Shown: in pieces, positions 29,169 to 37,368 of the stretch
Numbering within the stretch: position 1 is the first letter of the stretch
Layout: each line of letters opens with the position of its first letter
Origin: Thiocapsa roseopersicina
Lineage (GTDB): Bacteria > Pseudomonadota > Gammaproteobacteria > Chromatiales > Chromatiaceae
DNA: 64,000 nucleotides
Direction of reading: 5' to 3'
Assembly (NCBI RefSeq): GCF_900106925.1
Contig: NZ_FNNZ01000003.1
Location: 248,001-312,000 of the forward strand
Notes under the pieces: generated by a model
The model's input: only the letters and a program-made list of their open reading frames with translations
Databases searched by the model: none
Told to the model about the DNA's origin: nothing
Made by a program: the position numbers and the translations under genes

Positions 29169-30371
29169 CTAAATCCGCGGTGACCGGCGTCGCTCGGTCA
29201 GGATATATGAAGCCGCTGCGACGAGCAGGGCGAGTCCCAGTGCGAGTGCGATTCGGCAGGGTGCGCCGTCGCACGCGTTCGGTATCAGCCGGCCCGTCGC
29301 GACGAGCCGCAGCACGGGCTCGTGCCAAAGAAAGAGGCTGTAACTGATGATGCCGATCGATACCAGAACCGGGCCTGCGAAGATCCGATCGATCAACGGG
29401 GTCCGAAGGGCGGCGGCGAGGACGAGCAGCGTGCAGCCGACCAGGAAGAGCGGCATGCCGACGAGTCTCCACCCGACGCCCGTTAAGATTTCGCCGAGCG
29501 AGAGATGGATCAGCATCGGCGTCGCAAGCACCAGGAAGGCAAGCGCGGCCATGTCGATGGCGCGCAGCGGTTGCCGTACCGGCTCGACCGAGCGCAGACG
29601 CGTGTCGAGGTTGGCTGCCGCCATCCCGAGTGCAAAGGCGATGATCTCGCCCGGTAACTGGCGCTCCAGAAAGAACCGCATCATCTCGGGCGGAAACGGG
29701 CCGGCGCGGCCCGACACCGGATCGAAGAAGACCAATCGGGACGGGGAGACGTTCAGATAGACCCACTCCATCAGCATTCCGGGGGCGTAGGTCTTCCACA
29801 GCAGCGCGACCAGCAGGGCTGTCGGGAGCGCGATCAGGACTCGGTTGCGGACGAACAAGGGGGCCAGCAACGGCAAGAGCAAATAGAATTGGGCCTCGAT
29901 GCTCAGGCTCCACAGGGCCATGTTGAGGCCGAGCGAGCTGGAGCTTCCCGGGTGCAGAAAGTGCAGCAAGGGGATGTGGAGCCAGAGGTTGGCCTGTCCG
30001 ACATCGGTCCGCAAGATCGCATAGCCGCCGTGCAGGATCGGCAGAATCAGCCCGAACAAGAGGACGAGATGGACCCAGTAGGTCGGGACGATCCGTCGAG
30101 CTCGGCGGGCGAAGAAGCGCCCGACGCGTGGGTAGGGCGTGCCCGCCTCGGCCGCCTGCATCCAGGGTTGCGCCAGCAGAAAGCCGCTCAGGACGAAGAA
30201 GAGCTGCACGCCGAGCAGGCCTTTTTCGGCCAGCGATTGACCCCAACCCGGGGACGCGTCGGATGGCCAGCCAACCAACAAAGCGTTGGCGTGGAACGCG
30301 AACACCCAGAGGATCGCGAGACCGCGAATGCCGTCGAGCGCGCCGTTTCTCTCGGTTGAGGTAGGATTCAA
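29169..30371 (-). CDS. Acyltransferase family 3 (OafA/YrhL-like) membrane protein
   Basis: A 400-residue polytopic membrane O-acyltransferase, starting NGALDGIRGLAILWVFAFHA, which holds the catalytic-type histidine and the R-G pair of the family. About ten membrane helices follow. Such enzymes acylate surface polysaccharides or lipids; the acceptor is unknown. The TTG at 30371 is proposed because it begins just before the family start and has a GAGG site 8 bases upstream. A GTG at 30488 would add 39 unrelated residues and run into the divergent gene's leader. Confidence 0.8.
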   Translation of the reverse strand: MNPTSTERNGALDGIRGLAILWVFAFHANALLVGWPSDASPGWGQSLAEKGLLGVQLFFVLSGFLLAQPWMQAAEAGTPYPRVGRFFARRARRIVPTYWVHLVLLFGLILPILHGGYAILRTDVGQANLWLHIPLLHFLHPGSSSSLGLNMALWSLSIEAQFYLLLPLLAPLFVRNRVLIALPTALLVALLWKTYAPGMLMEWVYLNVSPSRLVFFDPVSGRAGPFPPEMMRFFLERQLPGEIIAFALGMAAANLDTRLRSVEPVRQPLRAIDMAALAFLVLATPMLIHLSLGEILTGVGWRLVGMPLFLVGCTLLVLAAALRTPLIDRIFAGPVLVSIGIISYSLFLWHEPVLRLVATGRLIPNACDGAPCRIALALGLALLVAAASYILTERRRSPRI

Positions 30372-30490
30372 GCTCGGGGCCTCGGCGAATCTCGGGTTTG
30401 GACAGTTACGCAAGGCCCCATTCTCTGCGAAGATCCGTGTTCGATCCTGCTTGCCTCGTTCACAGCGCGCGTCGGGGGACGTTATCACCC

Positions 30491-30943
30491 ATGGTCAAAA
30501 CCCAAGCACAGACACTGATTCGTCTCCCGCCCGCACAGGTCTTCGGGTTCGTGGTGGAAGATTTCCTCCGCAACTACCCGCGCTGGTCGCCCGAGGTGCA
30601 GAGTCTTCAGGCGGTAACGCAGGGTCCGATACGGGTCGGCTGGATCGGCCGCCAGATTCGGGTCGATCAGGGACGGCGCACCGACAGTCGGTTTCGCGTC
30701 GTCGCGCTCGAGCCGGGCCGCCGCGTCTCCTTCAAGGGGACGACCGATCCCTACCTCATCGAGTATCGGTTCGAGCCGCTCGGCGAGCATACACATCTCA
30801 CCTTCATCTTCGAGCTTGCACAACTCGGACTACCGCTTCGCCCCTTCGAGAAGCTGATCCGGATCGCGGCTCAGGACGGCGCGGAGCGCGTGATCCGCAA
30901 CCTGAAGGGCCTTATCGAGTCGGAGCTCGTCGGCGCCGCCTGA
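30491..30943 (+). CDS. SRPBCC-fold protein (polyketide cyclase/START-like)
   Basis: A 150-residue soluble protein with the SRPBCC ligand-binding fold. It begins VKTQAQTLIRLPPAQVFGFV, followed by the NYPRWSPEV segment, central strands ending VSFKGTTD, and a long C-terminal helix (AQDGAERVIRNLKGLIESEL). Members bind hydrophobic ligands; the ligand here cannot be told. The ATG at 30491 is the family start. It is divergent from the acyltransferase gene and just upstream of the rpsF promoter. Confidence 0.75.
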   Translation: MVKTQAQTLIRLPPAQVFGFVVEDFLRNYPRWSPEVQSLQAVTQGPIRVGWIGRQIRVDQGRRTDSRFRVVALEPGRRVSFKGTTDPYLIEYRFEPLGEHTHLTFIFELAQLGLPLRPFEKLIRIAAQDGAERVIRNLKGLIESELVGAA

Positions 30944-30988
30944 ACACACCGGAGACCTCGCTGCCGGGGTGCCGTCGATCGCAAACCT

Positions 30989-31016
30989 TTGACCTGCCGG
31001 CCGGACTCCGTATAAT
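30989..31016 (+). promoter_or_regulatory. Sigma70-type promoter for the rpsF operon
   Basis: TTGACC at 30989-30994, a 16-base spacer and TATAAT at 31011-31016, about 90 bases upstream of rpsF. The -10 is perfect and the -35 differs from consensus at one base. The transcribed leader contains short inverted repeats (GATTCC/GGAATC, GCCTC/GAGGC). An S6:S18-binding leader RNA is known upstream of rpsF in many bacteria, but its conserved core could not be confirmed by eye. Confidence 0.75.
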
Positions 31017-31106
31017 GCGCGATTCCCTGGAATCCGGGGAACTCCTTGTCTCACCGTTTCGGCGATCTTGCCGCCTCGGGAGGCTGTCAATCCGAAAGGA
31101 GCTTCA

Positions 31107-31520
31107 ATGCGACATTACGAAGTAGTCTTCATGGTTCATCCGAGCCAGAGCGAGCAGGTGGCGAGCATGATCGAACGCTACCAGACGAATCTGCAAAAGC
31201 GTGGCGGCGTCGTCCACCGCATGGAGGATTGGGGTCGTCGCCCGCTGGCGTACCCGATCAACAAGGTGCACAAGGCGCACTATGTCCTGATGAACGTCGA
31301 GTGCGATCAAGAGGCCATCGACGAGCTCGAAAGCGCCTTCCGGTTCAACGACGCGGTCCTGCGCAACCTCATCGTTCGCCGCGAGGATGCGGTGACGGAG
31401 CCCTCTCCGTTGGTGAAGACCGGTGAAGAGCGCGAGCGCTCGGATGCACCCGAGGGCGGCAGCCGCCGGGATGATTCCCCGCGAAGCAGCAACCCCGACA
31501 GCGACTCCCAGAGCGATTAA
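31107..31520 (+). CDS. rpsF: 30S ribosomal protein S6
   Basis: A 137-residue S6 protein. [11 protein letters not shown] starts the typical fold, with [12 protein letters not shown] and RFNDAVLRN further on. The C-terminal tail (about residues 105-137) is a low-complexity, Ser/Asp/Arg-rich extension, as in other gammaproteobacteria. An AAAGGA ribosome site precedes the ATG at 31107. First gene of rpsF-rpsR-DUF2232-rplI-dnaB. Confidence 0.96.
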   Translation: MRHYEVVFMVHPSQSEQVASMIERYQTNLQKRGGVVHRMEDWGRRPLAYPINKVHKAHYVLMNVECDQEAIDELESAFRFNDAVLRNLIVRREDAVTEPSPLVKTGEERERSDAPEGGSRRDDSPRSSNPDSDSQSD

Positions 31521-31535
31521 GACGAGAAGCCAGCC

Positions 31536-31772
31536 ATGGAATCCAGCAACTCACGTTTTTTCCGTCGTAAGCGCTACTGCCGCTTTACCGCCGAAGGCAT
31601 TACCGAGATCGATTACAAGGATCTCAACCTGCTGAAGGCCTATGTCAGCGAGTCCGGCAAGATCGTCCCGAGCCGGATCACCGGGACCTCGGCAAAGTAT
31701 CAGCGTCAATTGGCCCAAGCGGTCAAGCGCGCCCGTTATTTGGCGCTGCTCCCCTATACCGACGGCCACTGA
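31536..31772 (+). CDS. rpsR: 30S ribosomal protein S18
   Basis: A 78-residue S18 of normal length. [14 protein letters not shown] is followed by [32 protein letters not shown] and the basic helix [16 protein letters not shown]. It pairs with S6 on the 30S platform. It lies 15 bases after rpsF. Confidence 0.97.
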   Translation: MESSNSRFFRRKRYCRFTAEGITEIDYKDLNLLKAYVSESGKIVPSRITGTSAKYQRQLAQAVKRARYLALLPYTDGH

Positions 31773-31781
31773 GCCGCCGGC

Positions 31782-32717
31782 ATGAAGGCGCTTGCGGCCT
31801 TCGTGATGCGCGGCCCGTCGCAGGCGGCGCTGGTCGCCGCCGTCGCGGCCTTGTTGTCGATCCTGGTTCCGCCGTTGGGCTTGCTCAGCGCCGGCTCGAT
31901 CGGTTTGGTTGCCCTGCGCGGGGGTCCCGTCTACGGCCTGATCGTGAGCGCGGTGGCGACCCTCGGAATGGGAGCCATCGCCTGGTTGGCATTGGGCTCG
32001 CCTTTGCCGGCGCTCGGCGTGCTGCTGATGCTCTGGGTGCCGATTCTGGCCCTGGCGCTGCTGCTGCGGTATAGCCGCTCTTTGGCGTTGACACTTCAAA
32101 CGGCAGGTGCCTTGGGCATTCTTCTGATGCTCTCGGCCTACGCCCTGATGGGTGACCCGAGCGAGACCTGGCTTAAGATCCTCGAGCCGTTCCGGGATGC
32201 GCTGGTGAAAGACGGCGTGCTGGACGACCCGGCGAGTGCCGCCGTATTTGCCGAGCTTGCGGGTTGGATGACCGGTGCATTTGCCGCGGCCTTGGTCGCA
32301 CAGTTGCTGTTCGGGCTCTTTATTGCTCGCTGGTGGCAGGCGCTGCTCTACAACCCCGGCGGATTCGGCGAGGAATTTCGGGAGCTGCGGTTGGGCCGAG
32401 CGTTCGGGGTCCTCGTTCTGCTGCTGTTGGCGCTTCTTCCCTTCAGCGACGGCGCGAGCCTGACGGCGAATCTGTTGTTGGTGCCGGGCGTCCTGCTCCT
32501 GTTTCAGGGGCTCGCGGTGGCCCATCAGGTGCGTGCGCTCAAGCAGGCACGTCAGGCGTGGTTGGTCGGGCTCTATGTCGCGGTGATCTTCTTCATGCCG
32601 CAGACCCTGCTCCTGATCGCCTGTATCGGTTTGGTGGATATCTGGGCCGACATCCGGTCCCGGGTTGCTCCGGGGGCATCGCCGCCGGGCCCCGGCCCGA
32701 GCGGGCCGGCGGTCTGA
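31782..32717 (+). CDS. DUF2232 (YybS-like) polytopic membrane protein
   Basis: A 311-residue very hydrophobic protein with about eight membrane helices and a Pro/Gly-rich cytoplasmic tail. It fits DUF2232, a family regularly found between rpsR and rplI in gammaproteobacteria. The function is unknown; the Bacillus relative YybS sits in the same ribosomal neighbourhood. It lies 9 bases after rpsR, so it is part of the operon. Confidence 0.8.
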   Translation: MKALAAFVMRGPSQAALVAAVAALLSILVPPLGLLSAGSIGLVALRGGPVYGLIVSAVATLGMGAIAWLALGSPLPALGVLLMLWVPILALALLLRYSRSLALTLQTAGALGILLMLSAYALMGDPSETWLKILEPFRDALVKDGVLDDPASAAVFAELAGWMTGAFAAALVAQLLFGLFIARWWQALLYNPGGFGEEFRELRLGRAFGVLVLLLLALLPFSDGASLTANLLLVPGVLLLFQGLAVAHQVRALKQARQAWLVGLYVAVIFFMPQTLLLIACIGLVDIWADIRSRVAPGASPPGPGPSGPAV

Positions 32718-32868
32718 TCCGCCCGGTTGGACCGAGACCCTTTAGCCGAAAAGACCTTTGTAAGGAATGGATCAGGTTCGGGCTCATGCGCCGCCCGCTC
32801 CGGGAGATTACCCGAGGATCAAGGGTACATGACCCTGATCTCGACGAACTTTTGAGAGGAATACACAC

Positions 32869-33318
32869 GTGGAAGTCATCCTGCTGAAGAATGTCGGTCG
32901 CCTCGGTGCGCTCGGCGACAAGGTTAGTGTCCGTTCGGGCTACGGCCGGAATTATTTGATCCCGTCCGGGTTTGCGGTGTCGGCCACCGACGCCAACCTC
33001 GAAGCCTTCGAGGCTCGGCGTGCCGAGCTCGAGCAGGTCGCAGAGGAGCAGTTGGCCGAGGCCCGCGCCCGCCGCGATCGTCTCGAAGGGATGAGCGTTA
33101 CGATCGCCCGCCGTGCCGGCGAGCAGGGACGGCTGTTCGGCTCGGTCGGCACCGGCGACATCGCCGATGCGGTAACCGCCGCCGGGTTCGCGCTGACCAA
33201 GCAGGAGATCAAGCTCTCGGGCGGCCCTTTCCGCGCCGCCGGCGAGTACGAGGTCACCCTGCACCTGCACCCCGAGGTCGATGCCGTCATCAAGGTCGAC
33301 GTCGTTCCCGAGGACTGA
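32869..33318 (+). CDS. rplI: 50S ribosomal protein L9
   Basis: A 149-residue L9. The N-terminal 23S-binding domain (MEVILLKNVGRLGALGDKV, then GYGRNYLIPSGFA) joins by a long central helix (about 42-75) to the C-terminal domain (FGSVGTGDIADAV and following). The start is GTG at 32869 with a strong GAGAGGA site. The 151-base gap upstream could carry an extra promoter, but none was recognised. Confidence 0.96.
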   Translation: MEVILLKNVGRLGALGDKVSVRSGYGRNYLIPSGFAVSATDANLEAFEARRAELEQVAEEQLAEARARRDRLEGMSVTIARRAGEQGRLFGSVGTGDIADAVTAAGFALTKQEIKLSGGPFRAAGEYEVTLHLHPEVDAVIKVDVVPED

Positions 33319-33467
33319 TACGCCCGTATCCTCATGAGTCCGGCGGCGCATGTCCGCCGGATTCACGGCTAGCCTCGCTCGGACCCACCGGGCACGTCAC
33401 GCGACTCGACTCTAAGGTCTGGCGCGACACACGCCTCTGCGTGAGTCATTCGGGCCGGGGGTGATCT

Positions 33468-34862
33468 ATGTTCGACTCGGATTCCCAAGGCCCTCCGGGC
33501 GCGGACTTCGACGAGCTCCGCATCCCGCCGCACAACATCCATGCCGAGCAATCCCTGCTCGGTGGTCTCATGCTGGACAACAGCACCTGGGACCGCATCG
33601 CCGACATGGTCACCGAGCGTGACCTCTATCGACGCGAGCACCGCCTCATCTTTCGCGCCATCGCCAAGCTGGCCGCGGAGGATCAACCCTTCGATCTGGT
33701 GACACTCGCCGAGACCCTGGAACGCACGGAGCAGCTTGAGGGCGCGGGCGGCCTTCCGTATCTCGGGACCATCGCCAACGAGACCCCGAGCGCGGCCAAC
33801 ATCAAGGCCTACGCCAAGATCGTCCGCCAGACCTCGGTGCTGCGCCAGATGATCGCCGCCGGCACCGACATCGCCGACAGCGGCTACAACCCCATGGGTC
33901 GCGATGCCTCCGAGCTGCTCGATGCGGCCGAGCGACGTGTCTTCGAGATCGCCGAGCAGGAGGCGCGCGGCGGTGGCGGCTTCCAGCCGATCAAGACCCT
34001 GCTCGGGCGCGCAGTCGAGCGCATCGACGCACTCTATCAGCGCGACGAGCCCATCACCGGTCTTGCGACCGGCTTCACCGACTTCGACATGATGACCTCG
34101 GGGCTGCAACCCGCGGATCTCATCATCGTGGCGGGGCGCCCGTCGATGGGAAAAACGAGCTTCGCCATGAACATGGCCGAGCATGTGGCCATCCAATCCA
34201 AGCGCCCGGTGGCGGTCTTCAGCATGGAGATGCCCGGCGACTCGCTGGCCATGCGGATGATGTCCTCGCTCGGACGCATCGACCAGCACCGCGTTCGCAC
34301 CGGACGGCTGGAGGACGACGAGTGGCCTCGCCTGACCTCGGCGGTCAACATCCTCGCCGGCGCATCCATGTTCATCGACGACACGCCCGCCCTCTCGCCG
34401 ACCGAGGTCCGGGCGCGTGCACGACGTCTCAAACGCGACCAGGACGACCTGGGTTTGATCGTGCTGGACTACATCCAGCTCATGCAGGCCCCGGGCGTCG
34501 GCGAGAATCGGGCGACCGAGATCTCCGCGATCTCCCGCTCGCTCAAGGCACTCGCAAAGGAGCTTAACGTCCCGGTCATCGCACTTTCGCAGCTCAATCG
34601 CAGTCTCGAGCAGCGGCCGAACAAGCGGCCCGTGATGTCGGATCTGCGCGAATCGGGCGCAATCGAGCAGGATGCAGACCTCATCGTCTTCATCTATCGC
34701 GACGAGGTGTATCACGAGGACACGAAGGACAAGGGTGTCGCGGAGATCATCATCGCCAAGCAGCGCAACGGGCCCATCGGGACGACCCGGCTGACCTTTC
34801 TCGGCAAATACACCAAGTTCGAGAACTATATCGGCAACTATTACGGCGAGGGCGGCGACTGA
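33468..34862 (+). CDS. dnaB: Replicative DNA helicase DnaB
   Basis: A 464-residue hexameric replicative helicase. The N-terminal domain (PPHNIHAEQSLLGGLMLD) is joined by a linker to the RecA-like core with Walker A GRPSMGKTSFAMN, EMPGDSLAMRM, LIVLDYIQLM and SQLNRSLEQRPNKRP. No intein is present and the length is normal. Last gene of the rpsF block. Confidence 0.96.
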   Translation: MFDSDSQGPPGADFDELRIPPHNIHAEQSLLGGLMLDNSTWDRIADMVTERDLYRREHRLIFRAIAKLAAEDQPFDLVTLAETLERTEQLEGAGGLPYLGTIANETPSAANIKAYAKIVRQTSVLRQMIAAGTDIADSGYNPMGRDASELLDAAERRVFEIAEQEARGGGGFQPIKTLLGRAVERIDALYQRDEPITGLATGFTDFDMMTSGLQPADLIIVAGRPSMGKTSFAMNMAEHVAIQSKRPVAVFSMEMPGDSLAMRMMSSLGRIDQHRVRTGRLEDDEWPRLTSAVNILAGASMFIDDTPALSPTEVRARARRLKRDQDDLGLIVLDYIQLMQAPGVGENRATEISAISRSLKALAKELNVPVIALSQLNRSLEQRPNKRPVMSDLRESGAIEQDADLIVFIYRDEVYHEDTKDKGVAEIIIAKQRNGPIGTTRLTFLGKYTKFENYIGNYYGEGGD

Positions 34863-34904
34863 GCGCCGGCGCGGGAACCAAGAAGCGTGGTCGAATGCTC
34901 TACA

Positions 34905-34960
34905 CGTTGTCGTTGTCGTAATCGGATTCCCGACGACCACGAACACGACAACGACAACGA
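34905..34960. repeat. GACAAC-rich dispersed repeat, copy 2
   Basis: The second copy of the repeat seen at 72-132. CGTTGTCGTAATCG is followed by ACGACCACGA and GACAACGACAACG. It lies in the gap between dnaB and the convergent permease gene. Confidence 0.6.
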
Positions 34961-35007
34961 AAATTCTGCGACGGTACTCAAGTCTTCGCCCCGCAGCCCT
35001 CACCCGA

Positions 35008-36237
35008 TCAGGCCATCATCCCGAGCCATGCCCAGTACACCGCCAGGTTCAACAGCGTAAGCGGTGCCCCCACGGCAAAGAAGATCCAGAATCCCAGGTG
35101 TGCGCCGCGACGCTCGGCCGCTTGAACGATGATGATGTTGCTGGCGGCGCCGATCAGGGTGAGGTTGCCGGCGATGGTGGAGCCGGCGGCGAGTGCCATC
35201 AGCAGGTCCGGTCGCTCGGGCGGCAGCAGGGGCAGGGCGAGCGAGACGAGCGGGACGTTGGAGACCAGCTGACTGCCCAGCACCCCGGCGCCGAAGACTT
35301 CCCCGAGTCCGATTGGATCCGCCGGGATCCAGGATTGCAGAAGCCCGGTGTCCCAGACGCTGCGCATCAGGATGAACATGGCAGCGAAGAAGACGAGGGT
35401 ATGCCAGTCGATCCCGCGCAGCAGGGCGACCCGGTGCGGGCTGAACAGAAGCAGCGGCGCGGCGGCGACCAGAGCGATCACGACCAGCGGAAAGGCGAGT
35501 TGCGGTGCGACGAAGGACAGGGCGATCCGCACCGCCACCATGAGCACCAGCAGTCCCAGCGAGAGGCTCGCCAGACGGGCCAGTTGCGGATTGTCGATGA
35601 TCGCCGGCAGGTGCACCAGGGTCTCGCCGTGGATGTGGCGCCAAAAGGCCAGGCGCAAGACGGTGTAGGCGATCAGCAGGTTCAGCAGTGTCGGCGGCCC
35701 CAGGGCATGCATGAAGTCGACGAAGGGGTTTTGAATGCCCCCGTGAAGCGCGATCAGCAGGTTTTGCGGATTGCCGATCGGGCTCATGACCGAGCCGATG
35801 GTAACCCCGAAAGCGAGCGCAAGCAGCAGAAGAGCCGGCGGTAGGCGGTGATCGCGCGCCAAGGCGAGCGCGATCGGGGTGCCGATCACGGCTAGCGTAT
35901 CGTTCATCAGGAAGGCCGAGCCGATCGCAGCGGCGAAGATCACGGCGATCAACAAGGTGTCGGCACCAGTGATGCGGCCGAGCAGACGCGCGCTCATCGC
36001 CCCCAGCCAACCGCTCTCCACCAGGGCGTGGCCCAGCACGAAGACCCCGAAGAGAAAGCCGATGACCTCCCAGTCGATCGCTTGCCAGGCGGTCTGCGGC
36101 GCAATAGCGCCGGTGAGGAGGACGAGCAGCGCCCCGAGCCCCATGATCTGCCAGATTGCGAGCGGGATACGCGCGAGGTTGCGCGCGGCGATCAGTGCAA
36201 GCACGCCGCCGAGTGTCCAGAGTGGCAGATGATCCAA
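35008..36237 (-). CDS. SLC13/ArsB-NhaD superfamily ion permease
   Basis: A 409-residue polytopic permease of the ion transporter superfamily. About eleven helices include the two re-entrant motifs VMSPIGNPQN and LVSNVPLV...NLTLIGAASN. These correspond to the SNT/GNP-type anion or sodium sites of the family. The substrate (sulfate, dicarboxylate, arsenite or Na+/H+) is not determinable. The TTG start at 36237 is supported by an AGAAGG site 7 bases upstream, which directly borders the end of a TAAACCGCG repeat. An ATG-started alternative was not found. Confidence 0.8.
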   Translation of the reverse strand: MDHLPLWTLGGVLALIAARNLARIPLAIWQIMGLGALLVLLTGAIAPQTAWQAIDWEVIGFLFGVFVLGHALVESGWLGAMSARLLGRITGADTLLIAVIFAAAIGSAFLMNDTLAVIGTPIALALARDHRLPPALLLLALAFGVTIGSVMSPIGNPQNLLIALHGGIQNPFVDFMHALGPPTLLNLLIAYTVLRLAFWRHIHGETLVHLPAIIDNPQLARLASLSLGLLVLMVAVRIALSFVAPQLAFPLVVIALVAAAPLLLFSPHRVALLRGIDWHTLVFFAAMFILMRSVWDTGLLQSWIPADPIGLGEVFGAGVLGSQLVSNVPLVSLALPLLPPERPDLLMALAAGSTIAGNLTLIGAASNIIIVQAAERRGAHLGFWIFFAVGAPLTLLNLAVYWAWLGMMA

Positions 36238-36250
36238 GGCGCGCCCTTCT

Positions 36251-36441
36251 TAAACCGCGCCAAGCGCGGTATGCGGTTTTTTTGGATGGGATTGACCCGG
36301 CCGACTTGACGGCCGCTGGAGCTGGTGCGGTTTAAGATATTAAAAAATATATAATTTTAAACCGCGTCGCCGCTAAGGGCCGTGGATGCGCCAAACGTCG
36401 AGCTCACTCGAAAGTGAGCATCTCGCTCTGGACGCGGTTTA
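36251..36441. repeat. TAAACCGCG-family paired repeat between htrA-like and permease genes
   Basis: Unit B (36251-36334) and unit A (36358-36441) are joined by an AT-rich spacer of 23 bases (AAAAAATATATAATTTT-like). The interiors match the copies at 39.5 and 43.6 kb. Unit A carries the internal hairpin GCTCACT, CGAA, AGTGAGC. The right end lies 18 bases from the htrA-like stop, and the left end borders the permease ribosome site. Confidence 0.9.
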
Positions 36442-36458
36442 ACGGCAAAGCCGCAGCC

Positions 36459-37322
36459 TCATCGCCCGCGCATGACATTGTCCAAGGCCACTCGGGCGCG
36501 GTTGCTCGGCACCGCAAATCCGATCCCGACATTTCCCCCGCTCGGGCCGATCAGTGCGGTGTTGATGCCGACGACCTCGCCGGCGAGGTTGATCAAAGGT
36601 CCGCCCGAGTTGCCCGGATTGATCGAGGCGTCGGTCTGAATCAGCTCGCCGAGCCGGTTGCCGGCGATCCCGCTGCGCCCGACCGCGCTCACGATGCCGG
36701 AGGTGACGGTCTGGCCCAAGCCGAACGGATTGCCGATGGCGATGACGAAGTCGCCGACCTCCAGTCGGTTGGAGTCGCCGAGCTTGAGCGGCCGCACGTC
36801 CACCGGCGGAATCTCGAGGATGGCGACGTCCGATGCGGCATCCGAATCCAGCCGCCGCGCGCGAAAGGTGCGCCTGTCCTTGAGCGTGACCCGGATCTCG
36901 GTCGCGTTGCGCAGCAGATGGTCGTTCGTCATCACATAGCCGCGCGCGGCATCGACGATGATCCCGGAGCCGACGCTCGAGCGTTGCTCGATCTCCGCCT
37001 CCTCGGGCGCGGGCAGACCGAAGCGATCGAGGAAGGCGCGGAATTCCGGGTCGCGCAGGAAGGGATGATCCTCCATCGGCACCTCGGACTTGACCGAGAT
37101 GTTCACCACCGCAGGCGTCACTCGGCGCATCAGGGGGGCGAGCGACGGAAAACCGGACGCGGTGCCGAGGGCCGGGGCGCCTGCGATCGCGGCCGGCAGT
37201 TCCGCCTCGTGGTCTGCATCAGGCGAGACCGCGCAACCCGTCGCGAGCAGCGCGATGAAAGCCGAGGCCACGATCGAACCCGTTCGGCGCCGTGGCGCAG
37301 TCGCAGCTGTCGAACAATCCAC
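36459..37322 (-). CDS. HtrA/DegP-like serine protease lipoprotein without PDZ domain
   Basis: A 287-residue trypsin-like protease. A basic N-terminus and hydrophobic stretch end in an ATGC30 lipobox-like site. The triad is H135 (MTNDHLL), D165 (ASDVAIL) and S239 (INPGNSGGP). The protein ends right after the protease domain, so the PDZ domains of DegP/DegQ/DegS are absent. It is probably a periplasmic, membrane-tethered protease. The GTG at 37322 is the only plausible start. It follows dacB by 46 bases on the same strand. Confidence 0.85.
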   Translation of the reverse strand: MDCSTAATAPRRRTGSIVASAFIALLATGCAVSPDADHEAELPAAIAGAPALGTASGFPSLAPLMRRVTPAVVNISVKSEVPMEDHPFLRDPEFRAFLDRFGLPAPEEAEIEQRSSVGSGIIVDAARGYVMTNDHLLRNATEIRVTLKDRRTFRARRLDSDAASDVAILEIPPVDVRPLKLGDSNRLEVGDFVIAIGNPFGLGQTVTSGIVSAVGRSGIAGNRLGELIQTDASINPGNSGGPLINLAGEVVGINTALIGPSGGNVGIGFAVPSNRARVALDNVMRGR

Positions 37323-37368
37323 GGTGTGCTCCCGAGGGTCGAAGGGATGGCGTGGGCAGGGCGAAGGC

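Noticed and set aside
27853-30246. A 797-codon minus-strand frame covering the J-domain gene and acyltransferase region
   Set aside because: It spans two well-supported genes in other frames and a repeat; the translation is arginine/proline-rich noise.
31017-31106. S6:S18-binding leader RNA upstream of rpsF
   Set aside because: Short inverted repeats are present, but the conserved core could not be assigned by eye; a covariance-model search would decide.
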